The notes beneath the pieces are model-generated. The model was given only the letters and a program-made list of their open reading frames with translations. It was not told where the DNA came from and did not search any database. This document shows positions 29,765-38,468 of a stretch of DNA of 64,000 bases, one piece after another (the stretch's first letter is position 1; every line of letters begins with the position of its first letter). Location of the stretch: positions 1 through 64,000 of the forward strand of contig NZ_JAERRK010000008.1 in the NCBI RefSeq assembly GCF_016741775.1. The letters are read 5' to 3'. This DNA is from Streptomyces actinomycinicus. GTDB taxonomy: Bacteria > Actinomycetota > Actinomycetes > Streptomycetales > Streptomycetaceae. The position numbers and the translations under genes are program-made.

Positions 29765-31651
29765 TCACACCACGGCGGACTCCCGCTCCGTCCGACCGCA
29801 CAGCTCACGGAGCTTCCCGCGCGTCTCAGGGTCCGTCGAGTACACGACCGTGCCGATCATGCCGCGGGTGAGCAGCACTTTGTAGGTGTTGCGGATCAGG
29901 CGGTCCACGTCCGCGTCGGACGTGGACCTCTTGAAGACCGGGTCCTTGGACTGCGTACGGTCCGTGATCCAACGGTCGCCGCGCCAGACGAGATCGGGGC
30001 CGATGATCACACCGGACCAGTCGTACTCGAAGCCCTGGGCGGTGTACACGCAGCCCACCTGGCCGAAGCCGGCAGGGTCGGTGGCCCACAGCGCGGACGG
30101 CGGTGCCCCGGAGACCGAGCGCTCGCCACGGAGGTTCCAGGGGCGTGCCCAGTCGCCGATCGTCACGTCGGCAGGGAGGGGATCGCCGGGCCTGGGTTCC
30201 GGGGACCACGGCCAGCAGTATCCGGCCGACATACGGGCGCCGTAGCCGTGGGCGCGCCGGGCCTCCAGGAAGGCCTCCAGCTCCGAAGGGCTGTCGGCGA
30301 CCAGCAGTTGCATGCGGTCGTCGGGTTCCCAGACCACCGGCCCGCCCGGCTGCAGGCCGAGAAGGCGCACCACCCAGCGCAGATACGCGTCGCTGCCACC
30401 GCAGCGGAACTGGCTCTCCAGCGGTACGACCTGGCACTCGAGGCCCTGTGCCGCCGCGGCCGCCTTGATGTCTTCCACCGTTCCCATCTCGCCGGGGCGC
30501 ACCACCTGGTGTTCGTCGAGGAGGAAGACGGGGACGCGGGCGACATCGATGAGTTCGTCGATCTGTCGTCTGCCGGTCCGCTGGGCCGCCGGGGTGTACC
30601 GGTTGGCGGAGGTCTCGCGGATGCGGTGGGCCTCGTCGCAGATCAGCACGTCAAGGGAGTTCCGCTCGGCCGTCATGAAGCTGTTGAAGTACTTGAAGAG
30701 GTCCTGGACCTCCCGCTTGCGCGTACCCGCGACCTTGCGCATCGTCTTGGTGAACGACTGCGAGCCCGTGGCGTGCAGCGCCGGCACACCTTGACGGTAC
30801 AGCTCACCCAGCAGGGAGAGCGCGATCACACTCTTTCCGGTGCCCGGGCCGCCGGTGACGACCACGACCTCCTTGTGATCGGACTGCTTGGCCTTGCGTA
30901 CGGCGTTGAGCACCATGCGGTACGCGACCTGCTGCTCGTCCAGGAGCACGAACTGCTCGCGGTCACGCACCTCCTGGGCCGCGACGGACATCAGCTGCTT
31001 CGACGGCACCGCCTTGCCCGCCAGCAGTTCGTCGGCGGCCCCGGCTCCCGGCGTCTGCGCGCGGAGTCTGCTGCGGAGGTAGTCGATGAACTCTCCCCGC
31101 CGCTCCCCCGTGAACATCTGGCCCCGGTCGTCGAGTTCGAGGGCCCGTAGACCGCCCACTCCGAACTCCGTGGCGTTGTGCAGGTACGCCACGCCGCTGA
31201 CCCTGCCCGGGTGCCCGGCCACGGCGCCGTTGAAGTTGACGAGGTACTCGCAGTACCGCCGCACCTGCTCGATGGGGTTGAGGACCGGGTGCGCGTAGGC
31301 ATCGATCCGGCACAGCGCCGGGTCGTCCTCGTCCGGTTCGGCCTGGCTCCACTGTTTCAGCTCCACGACGACGTACGACGGCTCTCCCGTCGCCGGGTGC
31401 ACTCCGGCGAGGATCGCGTCGGCACGCTTGCTGTTCAGTGGCAGCGCGTACTCGAGCATCACCTCGACGGCACCCAGGCCCGCGTCGTTCAGCGCGGCGG
31501 TCAGCGCGGGGATGCTCCGCTCCCAGGAGCGGACTTCGGCGGCGCTGGGCCGGTGGCCGTGCATGTGGACGAACTGCTCGGTGAGGTGGAGGTAGAGCGA
31601 ACTCTCGAGCGCACTCGCGGCGATCGTTCGGGCGGACTCGCGGAACAGCAA
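29765..31651 (-). CDS. Nuclease-helicase protein, DUF2075 (SF1-like ATPase)
   Basis: A 628-residue nucleic-acid-dependent ATPase. Residues ~60-130 carry a possible PD-(D/E)XK nuclease core: Glu67, Asp78 in KRADAIL and Glu97-x-Lys99 in VVVELKQW. Walker A GGPGTGKS is at 267-274, Walker B DEAH at 339-342, and motifs LDEHQVV and TAQGFEYDWSGVIIG follow, matching the DUF2075/Schlafen-type helicase domain. The start is a TTG at 31651 with GGGGAAG upstream; ATG at residue 30 is an alternative. It is monocistronic. Family members occur in DNA repair and defence contexts; the role here is not known. Confidence 0.85.
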   Translation of the reverse strand: MLFRESARTIAASALESSLYLHLTEQFVHMHGHRPSAAEVRSWERSIPALTAALNDAGLGAVEVMLEYALPLNSKRADAILAGVHPATGEPSYVVVELKQWSQAEPDEDDPALCRIDAYAHPVLNPIEQVRRYCEYLVNFNGAVAGHPGRVSGVAYLHNATEFGVGGLRALELDDRGQMFTGERRGEFIDYLRSRLRAQTPGAGAADELLAGKAVPSKQLMSVAAQEVRDREQFVLLDEQQVAYRMVLNAVRKAKQSDHKEVVVVTGGPGTGKSVIALSLLGELYRQGVPALHATGSQSFTKTMRKVAGTRKREVQDLFKYFNSFMTAERNSLDVLICDEAHRIRETSANRYTPAAQRTGRRQIDELIDVARVPVFLLDEHQVVRPGEMGTVEDIKAAAAAQGLECQVVPLESQFRCGGSDAYLRWVVRLLGLQPGGPVVWEPDDRMQLLVADSPSELEAFLEARRAHGYGARMSAGYCWPWSPEPRPGDPLPADVTIGDWARPWNLRGERSVSGAPPSALWATDPAGFGQVGCVYTAQGFEYDWSGVIIGPDLVWRGDRWITDRTQSKDPVFKRSTSDADVDRLIRNTYKVLLTRGMIGTVVYSTDPETRGKLRELCGRTERESAVV

Positions 31652-31980
31652 GAACTTCCCCCAGGCAGCACGAAGTGACTCGTGCGGGTGGGGGCGTGTC
31701 CTTCGAAACTCCGCCGTGGCGGAGCGGAAGCCCGTCGGGCCGCTATGACGATGTGATCAAGCGTACCTGGCCCCGGTCGACGCGCGGGGGCGCACGCGGA
31801 GGGACCATGCGCTGCGAGCGCACGCTCCCGTACCCGGCTCCTGTGCTTCCAGCCCTTCTGCTCCACCGCACCCAGGCCACCTCCGCCTGCACTCCGCCGC
31901 CCGCGACGCGGTCCACGCTCGGCTGCGGGAGGCCCCGAGTACGGGTGGGTGGAGCGAAAGTTGCGGCTCGCTGTGGTGCC
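31652..31980. other. Intergenic region, helicase gene to beta-glucosidase operon
   Basis: About 330 bp (380 bp including the terminator) with no supportable gene. Open frames here lack ribosome sites and recognisable content. It should contain the helicase promoter. Confidence 0.4.
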
Positions 31981-32019
31981 GGCCGGTGGGCACGGGATCT
32001 GCCTCCGTGTCCACCGGCC
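31981..32019 (-). terminator. Terminator of the beta-glucoside operon
   Basis: A 15-bp stem, GGCCGGTGGGCACGG paired with CCGTGTCCACCGGCC (one G-T type mismatch), with a 9-nt loop lies 14 bp beyond the stop of the GH1 gene. Confidence 0.75.
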
Positions 32020-32032
32020 CTCCGGGCCCGGC

Positions 32033-33397
32033 TCAGGCGGCCCGGTGTGAGCGGCCGCGGTGGACCCGGACGATGTCCGCGTACCGGTGTCCGCTGCCCT
32101 TGATCGTGCGCACCTGGGTGCGGTAGTCGACGTGGACCAGACCGAAGCGTTTGTCGTAGCCGTACGCCCACTCGAAGTTGTCCAGCAGCGACCAGGCGAA
32201 ATAGCCGGCGAGCGGGGCGCCCTTGCGGGCGGCCGCGGCGCAGGCGGCGAGGTGCCGCTCGAGGTAGTCCTGGCGCTCGGGGTCGTCGATGCTGCCGTCG
32301 GGGCGCACGACGTCCGGGAAGGCGGAGCCGTTCTCGGTGACGTAGATCTTCCGGGCGCCGTACTCCTCGGTGAGCCGCAGCAGCAGCGTCTCGATGCCGT
32401 CGGCGTCGATCTCCCAGTCCATGCCGGTGCGCGGGACGCCCTCACGGCGCACGGAACGGACGTACGGTGCCGGCCCGCCGGGGTCGTGGGCGACGTACGC
32501 CGGGAAGTAGTAGTTCAGACCCAGCCAGTCCAGCGGGGCGGCGATCGTCTCCAGGTCACCGCCGAGTACGGGGAGTTCGACGCCGTAGGTCTCCACCATG
32601 TCGGCGGGGAAGCCGCGGCCGTGCACCGGATCGAGCCACCAGCGGTTGACGTGCCCGTCGTGCCGGCGGGCCGCCTCGCCGTCCTCGGGGCGGTCGGTGG
32701 CCGGGTGCACGGTGGAGAGGTTGTTGACGATGCCGACCCGGGCGGCGGGGGCTGCGGCGCGGATCGCCTCGGTGGCCAGGCCGTGGCCGAGGAGCAGGTG
32801 GTAGGACGCCCGGACGGCGGCGGTCAGGTCCGTCCAGCCCGGGGCCATCCTGCCCTCGAGGTGGCCGATCCAGGCTGAGCAGGAGGGCTCGTTGAGGGTC
32901 GCCCAGAGCGTGACGCGGTCGCCGAGGCGGTCCGCGACGGCCGAGGCGTAGTCGGCCAGGGCGAAGGCGGTGTCCCGCTCGGGCCAGCCGCCGTGGTCCT
33001 GGAGCACCTGCGGCAGGTCCCAGTGGTAGAGCGTGACGGACGGGGTGACGCCCGCCTCCAGCAGGGCGTCCACCAGCTCGTCGTAGAACGCCAGGCCTGC
33101 GGGGTTCACCGCGCCCCGCCCGTCCGGGACGACGCGCGGCCAGGCCACGGACAGCCGGTAGGCGTTGACGCCGAGCCGGCGCATCAGGCCGACGTCCTCG
33201 CGCCACCGGTGATAGTGGTCGCAGGCGGTGTCGCCCGTGTCGCCGTTCGCGACCTTCCCCGGGGTGTGCGAGAAGGTGTCCCAGATCGAGGGCGAACGGC
33301 CGCCCTCGGCGACGGCACCCTCGATCTGGTACGCCGCTGTGGCCGTGCCCCACAGGAAGTCGTGCGGGAAGGCGGCCAGGTCGATGCGTTCGGACAC
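32033..33397 (-). CDS. GH1 beta-glucosidase
   Basis: A 454-residue cytoplasmic retaining glycosidase. The acid/base is Glu170 in TLNEPSCSAW and the nucleophile Glu355 in YVTENGSAF; the N-terminal FLWGTATAAYQIEGA signature is at 15-29. It would split imported cellobiose or other beta-glucosides to glucose. A GTG at 33397 with GAAGGGA just upstream is preferred; a GTG at 33430 overlapping the permease stop is an alternative. It is the last gene of the operon SBP-permease-permease-GH1, an arrangement like cebEFG-bglC of streptomycetes, although the adjacent regulator is ROK rather than LacI-type. Confidence 0.94.
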   Translation of the reverse strand: MSERIDLAAFPHDFLWGTATAAYQIEGAVAEGGRSPSIWDTFSHTPGKVANGDTGDTACDHYHRWREDVGLMRRLGVNAYRLSVAWPRVVPDGRGAVNPAGLAFYDELVDALLEAGVTPSVTLYHWDLPQVLQDHGGWPERDTAFALADYASAVADRLGDRVTLWATLNEPSCSAWIGHLEGRMAPGWTDLTAAVRASYHLLLGHGLATEAIRAAAPAARVGIVNNLSTVHPATDRPEDGEAARRHDGHVNRWWLDPVHGRGFPADMVETYGVELPVLGGDLETIAAPLDWLGLNYYFPAYVAHDPGGPAPYVRSVRREGVPRTGMDWEIDADGIETLLLRLTEEYGARKIYVTENGSAFPDVVRPDGSIDDPERQDYLERHLAACAAAARKGAPLAGYFAWSLLDNFEWAYGYDKRFGLVHVDYRTQVRTIKGSGHRYADIVRVHRGRSHRAA

Positions 33398-33426
33398 GGA
33401 AGTCCCTTCGGAGTACGGGGTGCCGG

Positions 33427-34350
33427 TCACTTGACGGCGCCTGCCGTCAGACCGGTGACGAGATAGCGCTGCAGGAGGAGGAAGCCGGCCACCACGGGCA
33501 CGCTGACGACCAGCGAGGCGGCCATGATCTGATTCCAGTAGACGTCGTTGAGGGTGGAGTAGCCCTGGAGACCGACGGCGAGGGTGCGGGTGGTGTCATT
33601 GGTCATGACGGACGCGAAGAGCACCTCTCCCCACGCGGTCATGAAGGCGTACACGGCGACCGCGACGATGCCCGGGACCGCGGCCGGCACCACGATCCGC
33701 AGCAGCGCGCCGAACGGGCCGCAGCCGTCCACCAGGGCCGCCTCGTCGAGGTCGCGCGGCACCGAGTCGAAGTACCCGATGAGCATCCAGATCGAGAAGG
33801 GCAGGGAGAAGGTCAGGTACGTCAGGATCAGGCCGCCGCGGGAGCCGAACAGGGCGACGCCGGTGGCGTTGCCGATGTTGACGTAGAGCAGGAACAGCGG
33901 GAGCAGGAAGAGGATGCCCGGGAACATCTGCGTCGACAGGACGGTGACCGTGAAGACGCGTTTGCCGCGGAACTCGTAGCGGCTGACCGCGTAGGCCGCG
34001 AACACGGCGATGACGACCGAGCACAGGGTCGCCGCGCCGGCCACGATCAGCGAGTTCACGAAGTACTTGGCGAGCGGGACCGTGGACCAGATGTCGATGT
34101 ACGGCCGGACGGTCAGCCCGCTGGGCAGCCAGCGGAACTTGCCGGTGACGTCGGCGAGGGGTTTCAGCGAGCTGGAGACCATCACGTACACCGGGACCAG
34201 CACGAACCCGGTGAGCACGGTGAGGAAGATCCGCCGGGACCACAGGAAGGAACGGGGTGGTGCCAGCGGCGAGTTGCGCTTGGGCGGGGCGGTGGACGGG
34301 GCGGACCACGGCGAGTTGCGCTTCGGCCGGGCGCGGGGCGGGCTAGACAT
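33427..34350 (-). CDS. Carbohydrate ABC transporter permease (MalG/CebG-like)
   Basis: A 307-residue inner-membrane permease. Six membrane segments begin near residue 40, and the EAA motif (DEAALVDGCGPFGALLRIVVP) at ~200-220 contacts the ATPase. The first ~35 residues are basic and contain a duplicated PKRNSP motif, encoded by a direct repeat at 34269-34325. Its start overlaps the upstream permease gene by 8 bp. It pairs with the next gene to import an oligosaccharide. Confidence 0.92.
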   Translation of the reverse strand: MSSPPRARPKRNSPWSAPSTAPPKRNSPLAPPRSFLWSRRIFLTVLTGFVLVPVYVMVSSSLKPLADVTGKFRWLPSGLTVRPYIDIWSTVPLAKYFVNSLIVAGAATLCSVVIAVFAAYAVSRYEFRGKRVFTVTVLSTQMFPGILFLLPLFLLYVNIGNATGVALFGSRGGLILTYLTFSLPFSIWMLIGYFDSVPRDLDEAALVDGCGPFGALLRIVVPAAVPGIVAVAVYAFMTAWGEVLFASVMTNDTTRTLAVGLQGYSTLNDVYWNQIMAASLVVSVPVVAGFLLLQRYLVTGLTAGAVK

Positions 34351-35329
34351 CGGCGGCCCTCCGTCCGCGCGAGGTGACCAGCAGGTACACGCCGGTCACG
34401 GCCAGCAGGAAGAGCAGCAGCAGGACGGACATGGCGGAGCCGGTACCGAAGTTCCAGGTGACGAAGGAGGCCTGGTAGATGTGGACCGAGACGAGGTCGG
34501 CGGCCTCGGGGGCGGACTTGCCGAACAGCACGTACGGCGTGTTGAAGTCGTTGAACGTCCACAGGAACAGCACGAGGACCAGGACCTGGTTGACGGGCCG
34601 CAGCGACGGCAGGGTGATGCGGCGGACCTGCTGCCACATCCCGGCGCCGTCCAGCGCGGCCGCCTCGTACAGCTCCCGCGGGATGTTCTGCAGTCCGGCC
34701 ATCACGATGAGGAAGGCGAACGGCCAGCCCCTCCACACCGAGACGGTGAGCAGCGCGTAGAAGCTGTTGTCACCGATGAGCCAGAAGGACGGCTCGCCGG
34801 TGAGGTGGAGCTGGTCGTGCAGGACGTGGTTCACCAGGCCGTTGTCGTGCTGGAACATGAACACCCAGGTGATGACGGCCGTGTAGACGGGCAGCGCGTA
34901 CGGCACCAGGAACAGGGCGCGCAGCAGGCCCCGGCCGCGGAAGGTGTCCTGCATGCAGATCGCGGCGGCGGTGCCGATCAGCCAGCACAGGCCGACCGAC
35001 AGCAGGGTGAAGCCGACGGTGACGGAGAAGGAGTGCAGCAGGGCCTTGCCGACGGGGGCGTCGAAGTCCACCGACACCTTGTAGTTGCCGAAGCCGGACC
35101 AGGGGGCGGCCCCCCAGTCACGGATGTAGAACTGGGTGAGTTCCTTGAAGCTCATCACGACGCCGATGACCATCGGCACCAGATGGACGAGGAGTTCGAG
35201 CAGGAGGGCGGGCAGCAGGAGCAGGTAGGGCAGTCCGATGCGGCGGATCCGCCCGGTGCGGCGGCGGGGTTCGCGCGCCGCACCGGGGGACGTCGGGCGC
35301 ACCGGCTCTTTCAGGGCGGTGGTGGTCAT
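34343..35329 (-). CDS. Carbohydrate ABC transporter permease (MalF/CebF-like)
   Basis: A 328-residue permease with six predicted membrane segments and the EAA-loop sequence YEAAALDGAGMWQQVRRITLP at ~212-232. The N-terminal ~35 residues are basic and cytoplasmic. It lies 6 bp after the substrate-binding-protein gene and overlaps the second permease by 8 bp. No ATPase gene is in the operon; streptomycetes usually use the shared ATPase MsiK, encoded elsewhere. Confidence 0.92.
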   Translation of the reverse strand: MTTTALKEPVRPTSPGAAREPRRRTGRIRRIGLPYLLLLPALLLELLVHLVPMVIGVVMSFKELTQFYIRDWGAAPWSGFGNYKVSVDFDAPVGKALLHSFSVTVGFTLLSVGLCWLIGTAAAICMQDTFRGRGLLRALFLVPYALPVYTAVITWVFMFQHDNGLVNHVLHDQLHLTGEPSFWLIGDNSFYALLTVSVWRGWPFAFLIVMAGLQNIPRELYEAAALDGAGMWQQVRRITLPSLRPVNQVLVLVLFLWTFNDFNTPYVLFGKSAPEAADLVSVHIYQASFVTWNFGTGSAMSVLLLLFLLAVTGVYLLVTSRGRRAADV

Positions 35330-35335
35330 CTCGGA

Positions 35336-36652
35336 TCAGGCCGCCGGCATCTGCTGCTGGGCCTTCTCCAGCTCGGCCTTGACGGAGTCGGTGGTCACCG
35401 CCCGTCCGGCGGCGGCGTCGGCGAACAGGTCCTTCACGGCGGTGCCCACCGCCGTCTCGAACTGTGACTCGGAGGGGACCTGCGGCAGCGCCGCCGCGCT
35501 GGTGGCCAGGGTGTTCTTGAGGACGGCGGTGTCGGGGGCGTCGAACGCCGCGTCGCCCTGCGCGGCCTTGACCGGCGGGATGGTGCTGTAGGCGGTGTTG
35601 AGGGTCTTCTGCTCGGCGTCGGACGTCATGAACTCCACGAACTTCGTGGCGCCGTCGAGGTTGCGGGTGTTCTTGAAGACGGCGATGTTGATGCCGGCCA
35701 CCATGGAGTTGACCTGGGGGCCGCTGCCCGGGGCGCCGGACCGCACGGGCACGGGGGCGACTCCGTAGGCGTCCTCGCTCATGCCCTGCGACGTGAGGTT
35801 GGCGGCGGCGGACTGCCACAGCAGCATGGCCTGCTTGCCCTTGGCGAAGTCGCTCACCGACTGGTTCTGCGCGTACTCGGCGTCACCGGTGGGGATGACC
35901 TTGTCCTTGGCCATCAGGTCGACGTACTGCTTGACCGCGTCGACCACCTTGGGGCCGGTGAAGTCGGGCTTGCCGTCGGCGGTGAAGAAGTCGGCGTCGT
36001 GCTGCTTGGCGAAGACGAAGACGTGGTGGATGTTCTCCGACAGGTTCGCGCCCTCGGCGCCGAGCACCGCCTTGCCCCCGGCCTTGATCTTCTTGCCGTC
36101 CGCGACCAGTTCGTCCCAGGTGGCCGGCGGCTCGGCGATACCGGCGTCGGCGAAGATCTTCTTGTTGTAGTAGAGCGCGTAGGCCATCGAGTACAGCGGG
36201 ACGGCGGCCGGGTCCTTGCCGCGGACGCCCGTGGAGCTCAGCGCGGAGTCCACGAAACGGTCCCTGCCGCCGATCTTCGCGAAGTTCCCGTCGTCCCACG
36301 GGAGCAGCGCGCCGGTCGCCTGGAGCGAGGCGCTCCAGGTGTTGCCGATGTTGAGCACGTCCGGGCCTTGACCGGAGGTGGTCGCGGTCAGGATCCGGTT
36401 GAGCAGATCCGACCAGGGCACGACCTCCAGCTTCACCTTGATGCCGGTCTTCTTCTCGAACTTGTCGAGTTCGGGCTGGAGGACCTTCTTGTCGACGGCG
36501 ATGCTGGCGCCCTGGTTGGAGGCCCAGTACGTCAGGGTCCCGGGCGAGTCGTTCGACCCGCTCCCGTTCGACGAACCGCCTCCGCAGGCCGTGGCCGCGA
36601 GGGCGAGAGACAGGGTGACGGCGCCTACGGCCGCGGCTCGGATACTGCGCAT
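35336..36652 (-). CDS. Extracellular sugar-binding lipoprotein (ABC transporter)
   Basis: A 438-residue solute-binding protein. The signal sequence ends in a lipobox (LAATAC) with the lipid-modified Cys near residue 22, followed by a flexible Gly/Ser/Asn linker; the rest has the SBP_bac_1 fold (TYWASNQGASIAV, PDVLNIGNTWSASLQ, VPLYSMAYALYYNKKIF). The mature protein is tethered outside the membrane and delivers sugar to the two permeases. ATG 36652 is chosen because the signal peptide starts there; the frame extends to 36739 without features. Confidence 0.94.
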   Translation of the reverse strand: MRSIRAAAVGAVTLSLALAATACGGGSSNGSGSNDSPGTLTYWASNQGASIAVDKKVLQPELDKFEKKTGIKVKLEVVPWSDLLNRILTATTSGQGPDVLNIGNTWSASLQATGALLPWDDGNFAKIGGRDRFVDSALSSTGVRGKDPAAVPLYSMAYALYYNKKIFADAGIAEPPATWDELVADGKKIKAGGKAVLGAEGANLSENIHHVFVFAKQHDADFFTADGKPDFTGPKVVDAVKQYVDLMAKDKVIPTGDAEYAQNQSVSDFAKGKQAMLLWQSAAANLTSQGMSEDAYGVAPVPVRSGAPGSGPQVNSMVAGINIAVFKNTRNLDGATKFVEFMTSDAEQKTLNTAYSTIPPVKAAQGDAAFDAPDTAVLKNTLATSAAALPQVPSESQFETAVGTAVKDLFADAAAGRAVTTDSVKAELEKAQQQMPAA

Positions 36653-36847
36653 GGCTCCTGGGGTCCCTTTCCGGGAGTCGGCAACCGCGAGGGCGATCGG
36701 CGGGGACCGGCACCCCGTTCGACCCACGACCGCCCTCATGGCTTAATTTAGGACGTGAGTTAAACCTCAAGACAATCGCTCGTCAAGGGATCCGGCACCG
36801 GCAACCGATCCGGCGGAGCGGCAAAACGCGGCAAACTGGGAGGCCAG
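36653..36847. promoter_or_regulatory. Divergent promoter/operator region of the sugar operon and ROK regulator
   Basis: 195 bp between divergent genes. An AT-rich island at 36742-36764 (TTAATTTAGG...GAGTTAAAC) in an otherwise very GC-rich region has imperfect dyad symmetry with TTTA/TAAA ends. It is the best candidate for the ROK binding site and the promoter -10 elements. Confidence 0.5.
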
Positions 36848-38137
36848 GTGGCGGAGTTGGGCGGCCGTACAGTGCGTGACCTGCGACGGGAGAGCCGGAG
36901 CGCCGTTCTGCAACGGTTGTATGTCGATGGGCCGATGAGCCGGCAGGCGCTGGGCCCGGCGACGGGTCTGAGTTCGGGCTCCGTCAGCAATGTGGTGGCC
37001 GGGCTGCTGGCCGACGGCCTGCTGGAGGAGGCGGGCACCGTCGGTGCCGACGCGGGCCGGCCGAGCCGGCTGGTGCGCATACGGCCGGGCAGCGGACACC
37101 TGATCGGCGTCGACGTCGGCGAGACCCGGGTCAGGGTGGAGCTGTTCGACCTGGCCTTCACCGAACTCGCCCGCAGCGAGCACCCGTTGGGGCCACGCGG
37201 CTACGACGTCGACGCCGTCGTCGGTCATGTGGTGGACGGCGTGGGCACGGTACTGCGGGCGACGGGCCCCTCCCCGGGCGAACTCCTCGGCATCGGTGTC
37301 GGCGTCCCCGGCATCATCGAGGACTCCGGCCCGGGGGGTGCCGTCGTGCACGGCCAGACGATCGGCTGGGACGCCGTGCCCCTGGAACGGCTGCTGCGCC
37401 TGACCGGCCGGCTTCCCGCGCACGTACCGCTCTTCATCGACAACGGCGCCAAGGCCCTGGGACAGGCGGAGATGTGGTTCGGCGGTGGCCGCGGGGCACG
37501 CAGCGCCGTGGTCGTGCTGTTCGGTTCGGGCGTCGGCGCCTGCGTGGTCGCCGAGGAGGCGGCGCGGGGCCGGGCCGTGGAGTGGGGCCACCTGACGGTG
37601 CGGGTGGCCGGGCGCCGGTGCCGGTGCGGGGCGCACGGCTGCCTCGAGGCGTACGCGGGTGCCGAGGCACTGGTGGCGCGCTGGCGGGAGGCGGGCGGGC
37701 GGCCCACCGCGGGGGCGGACGAGGAGCAGGCGCTGGGCGAGCTGCTGACCGCGGCCCGCCCCGCGGAGGGCCGGGCACCGGACGCGGTGGCCGCGGCGGT
37801 GCTCGAGGAGACAGCCGCGTACCTCGGCGCGGGACTGTCCGACCTGATCAACCTCTTCCAGCCGGAGCGGGTCCTGGTCGGCGGCTGGGCGGGCCTCCGG
37901 CTCGGGTCGGGCTTCCTGGAGCGGGTGCGCGCACACGCCCTGGCCCAGGCGCTGCGCTACCCGGCGGGCCGGGTGAGCGTCGAACTGGGCCGGCTCGGCC
38001 CGGACGCGGTGACCGTGGGAGCGGCGGTCCTCCCCCTGGCCGCGTTCTTCGCAGCCGGCGGCCACCGCCCCCGCCCGGCAACCCCACCGGCCCCCTCACC
38101 GGCCTGGCGGACGGCGCTGGAAGGGCGGTTGATGTGA
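36848..38137 (+). CDS. ROK family transcriptional regulator
   Basis: A 429-residue repressor. An N-terminal winged helix (residues ~10-70, MSRQALGPATGLSSGSVSNVV) precedes a sugar-kinase-like ROK domain with IGVDVGETRVRVELF and the zinc motif GHLTVRVAGRRCRCGAHGCLE near 255-275. It is divergent from the sugar-binding lipoprotein gene and probably represses the transporter/GH1 operon until the imported sugar or its phosphate binds. The GTG at 36848 follows an AGG site at short distance. Its 3' end runs into a 16-bp tandem repeat. Confidence 0.92.
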   Translation: MAELGGRTVRDLRRESRSAVLQRLYVDGPMSRQALGPATGLSSGSVSNVVAGLLADGLLEEAGTVGADAGRPSRLVRIRPGSGHLIGVDVGETRVRVELFDLAFTELARSEHPLGPRGYDVDAVVGHVVDGVGTVLRATGPSPGELLGIGVGVPGIIEDSGPGGAVVHGQTIGWDAVPLERLLRLTGRLPAHVPLFIDNGAKALGQAEMWFGGGRGARSAVVVLFGSGVGACVVAEEAARGRAVEWGHLTVRVAGRRCRCGAHGCLEAYAGAEALVARWREAGGRPTAGADEEQALGELLTAARPAEGRAPDAVAAAVLEETAAYLGAGLSDLINLFQPERVLVGGWAGLRLGSGFLERVRAHALAQALRYPAGRVSVELGRLGPDAVTVGAAVLPLAAFFAAGGHRPRPATPPAPSPAWRTALEGRLM

Positions 38138-38186
38138 GGGGCGGTTGGTGTAAAAGGCGTTGATGTCAGGGGCGGTTGGTGTGAGA
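38124..38186 (+). repeat. 16-bp tandem repeat (four copies)
   Basis: Units resembling GGCGGTTGATGTGAGG start at 38124, 38140, 38156 (1 bp shorter) and 38171. The first overlaps the final codons of the ROK gene. Confidence 0.8.
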
Positions 38187-38213
38187 GGCCGGGGGTGGGC
38201 GGGGCGGCGCGGG

Positions 38214-38364
38214 GCGAGCGTGGGCGGTACGCGGTGGGGCGCGATCCGAGGCGTGAACCGTGTGGGAGGTGATGTGGGGGCCCGGAGGGTCGGCAAGGCC
38301 GGGGTGGCGGGGCGCGCGGTGCGAGCGTGGGCGGTACGCGGGGTGGGGCGCGATCCGAGGCGTG
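38214..38364 (+). repeat. Direct duplication of a ~42-bp segment
   Basis: GCGAGCGTGGGCGGTACGCG and the following GTGGGGCGCGATCCGAGGCG occur at 38214-38255 and again at 38321-38364, separated by 107 bp start to start. The 38138-38419 gap has no supportable gene. Confidence 0.8.
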
Positions 38365-38419
38365 GGCCATGTGGGGGGATGTGCGGGCCGGGGCGGGCGA
38401 GGCTGGGGGCGTGACCCCG

Positions 38420-38462
38420 GCCGCCTGCACCACCGCAGTCGCGACGGCGGTGCAGGCGGCCG
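38420..38462 (-). terminator. Terminator of the EF-G paralogue gene
   Basis: A 13-bp stem, GGCCGCCTGCACC / GGTGCAGGCGGCC, with a 17-nt loop that can pair further lies 6 bp past the stop of the EF-G-like gene on the minus strand. Confidence 0.75.
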
Positions 38463-38468
38463 GCGGGA

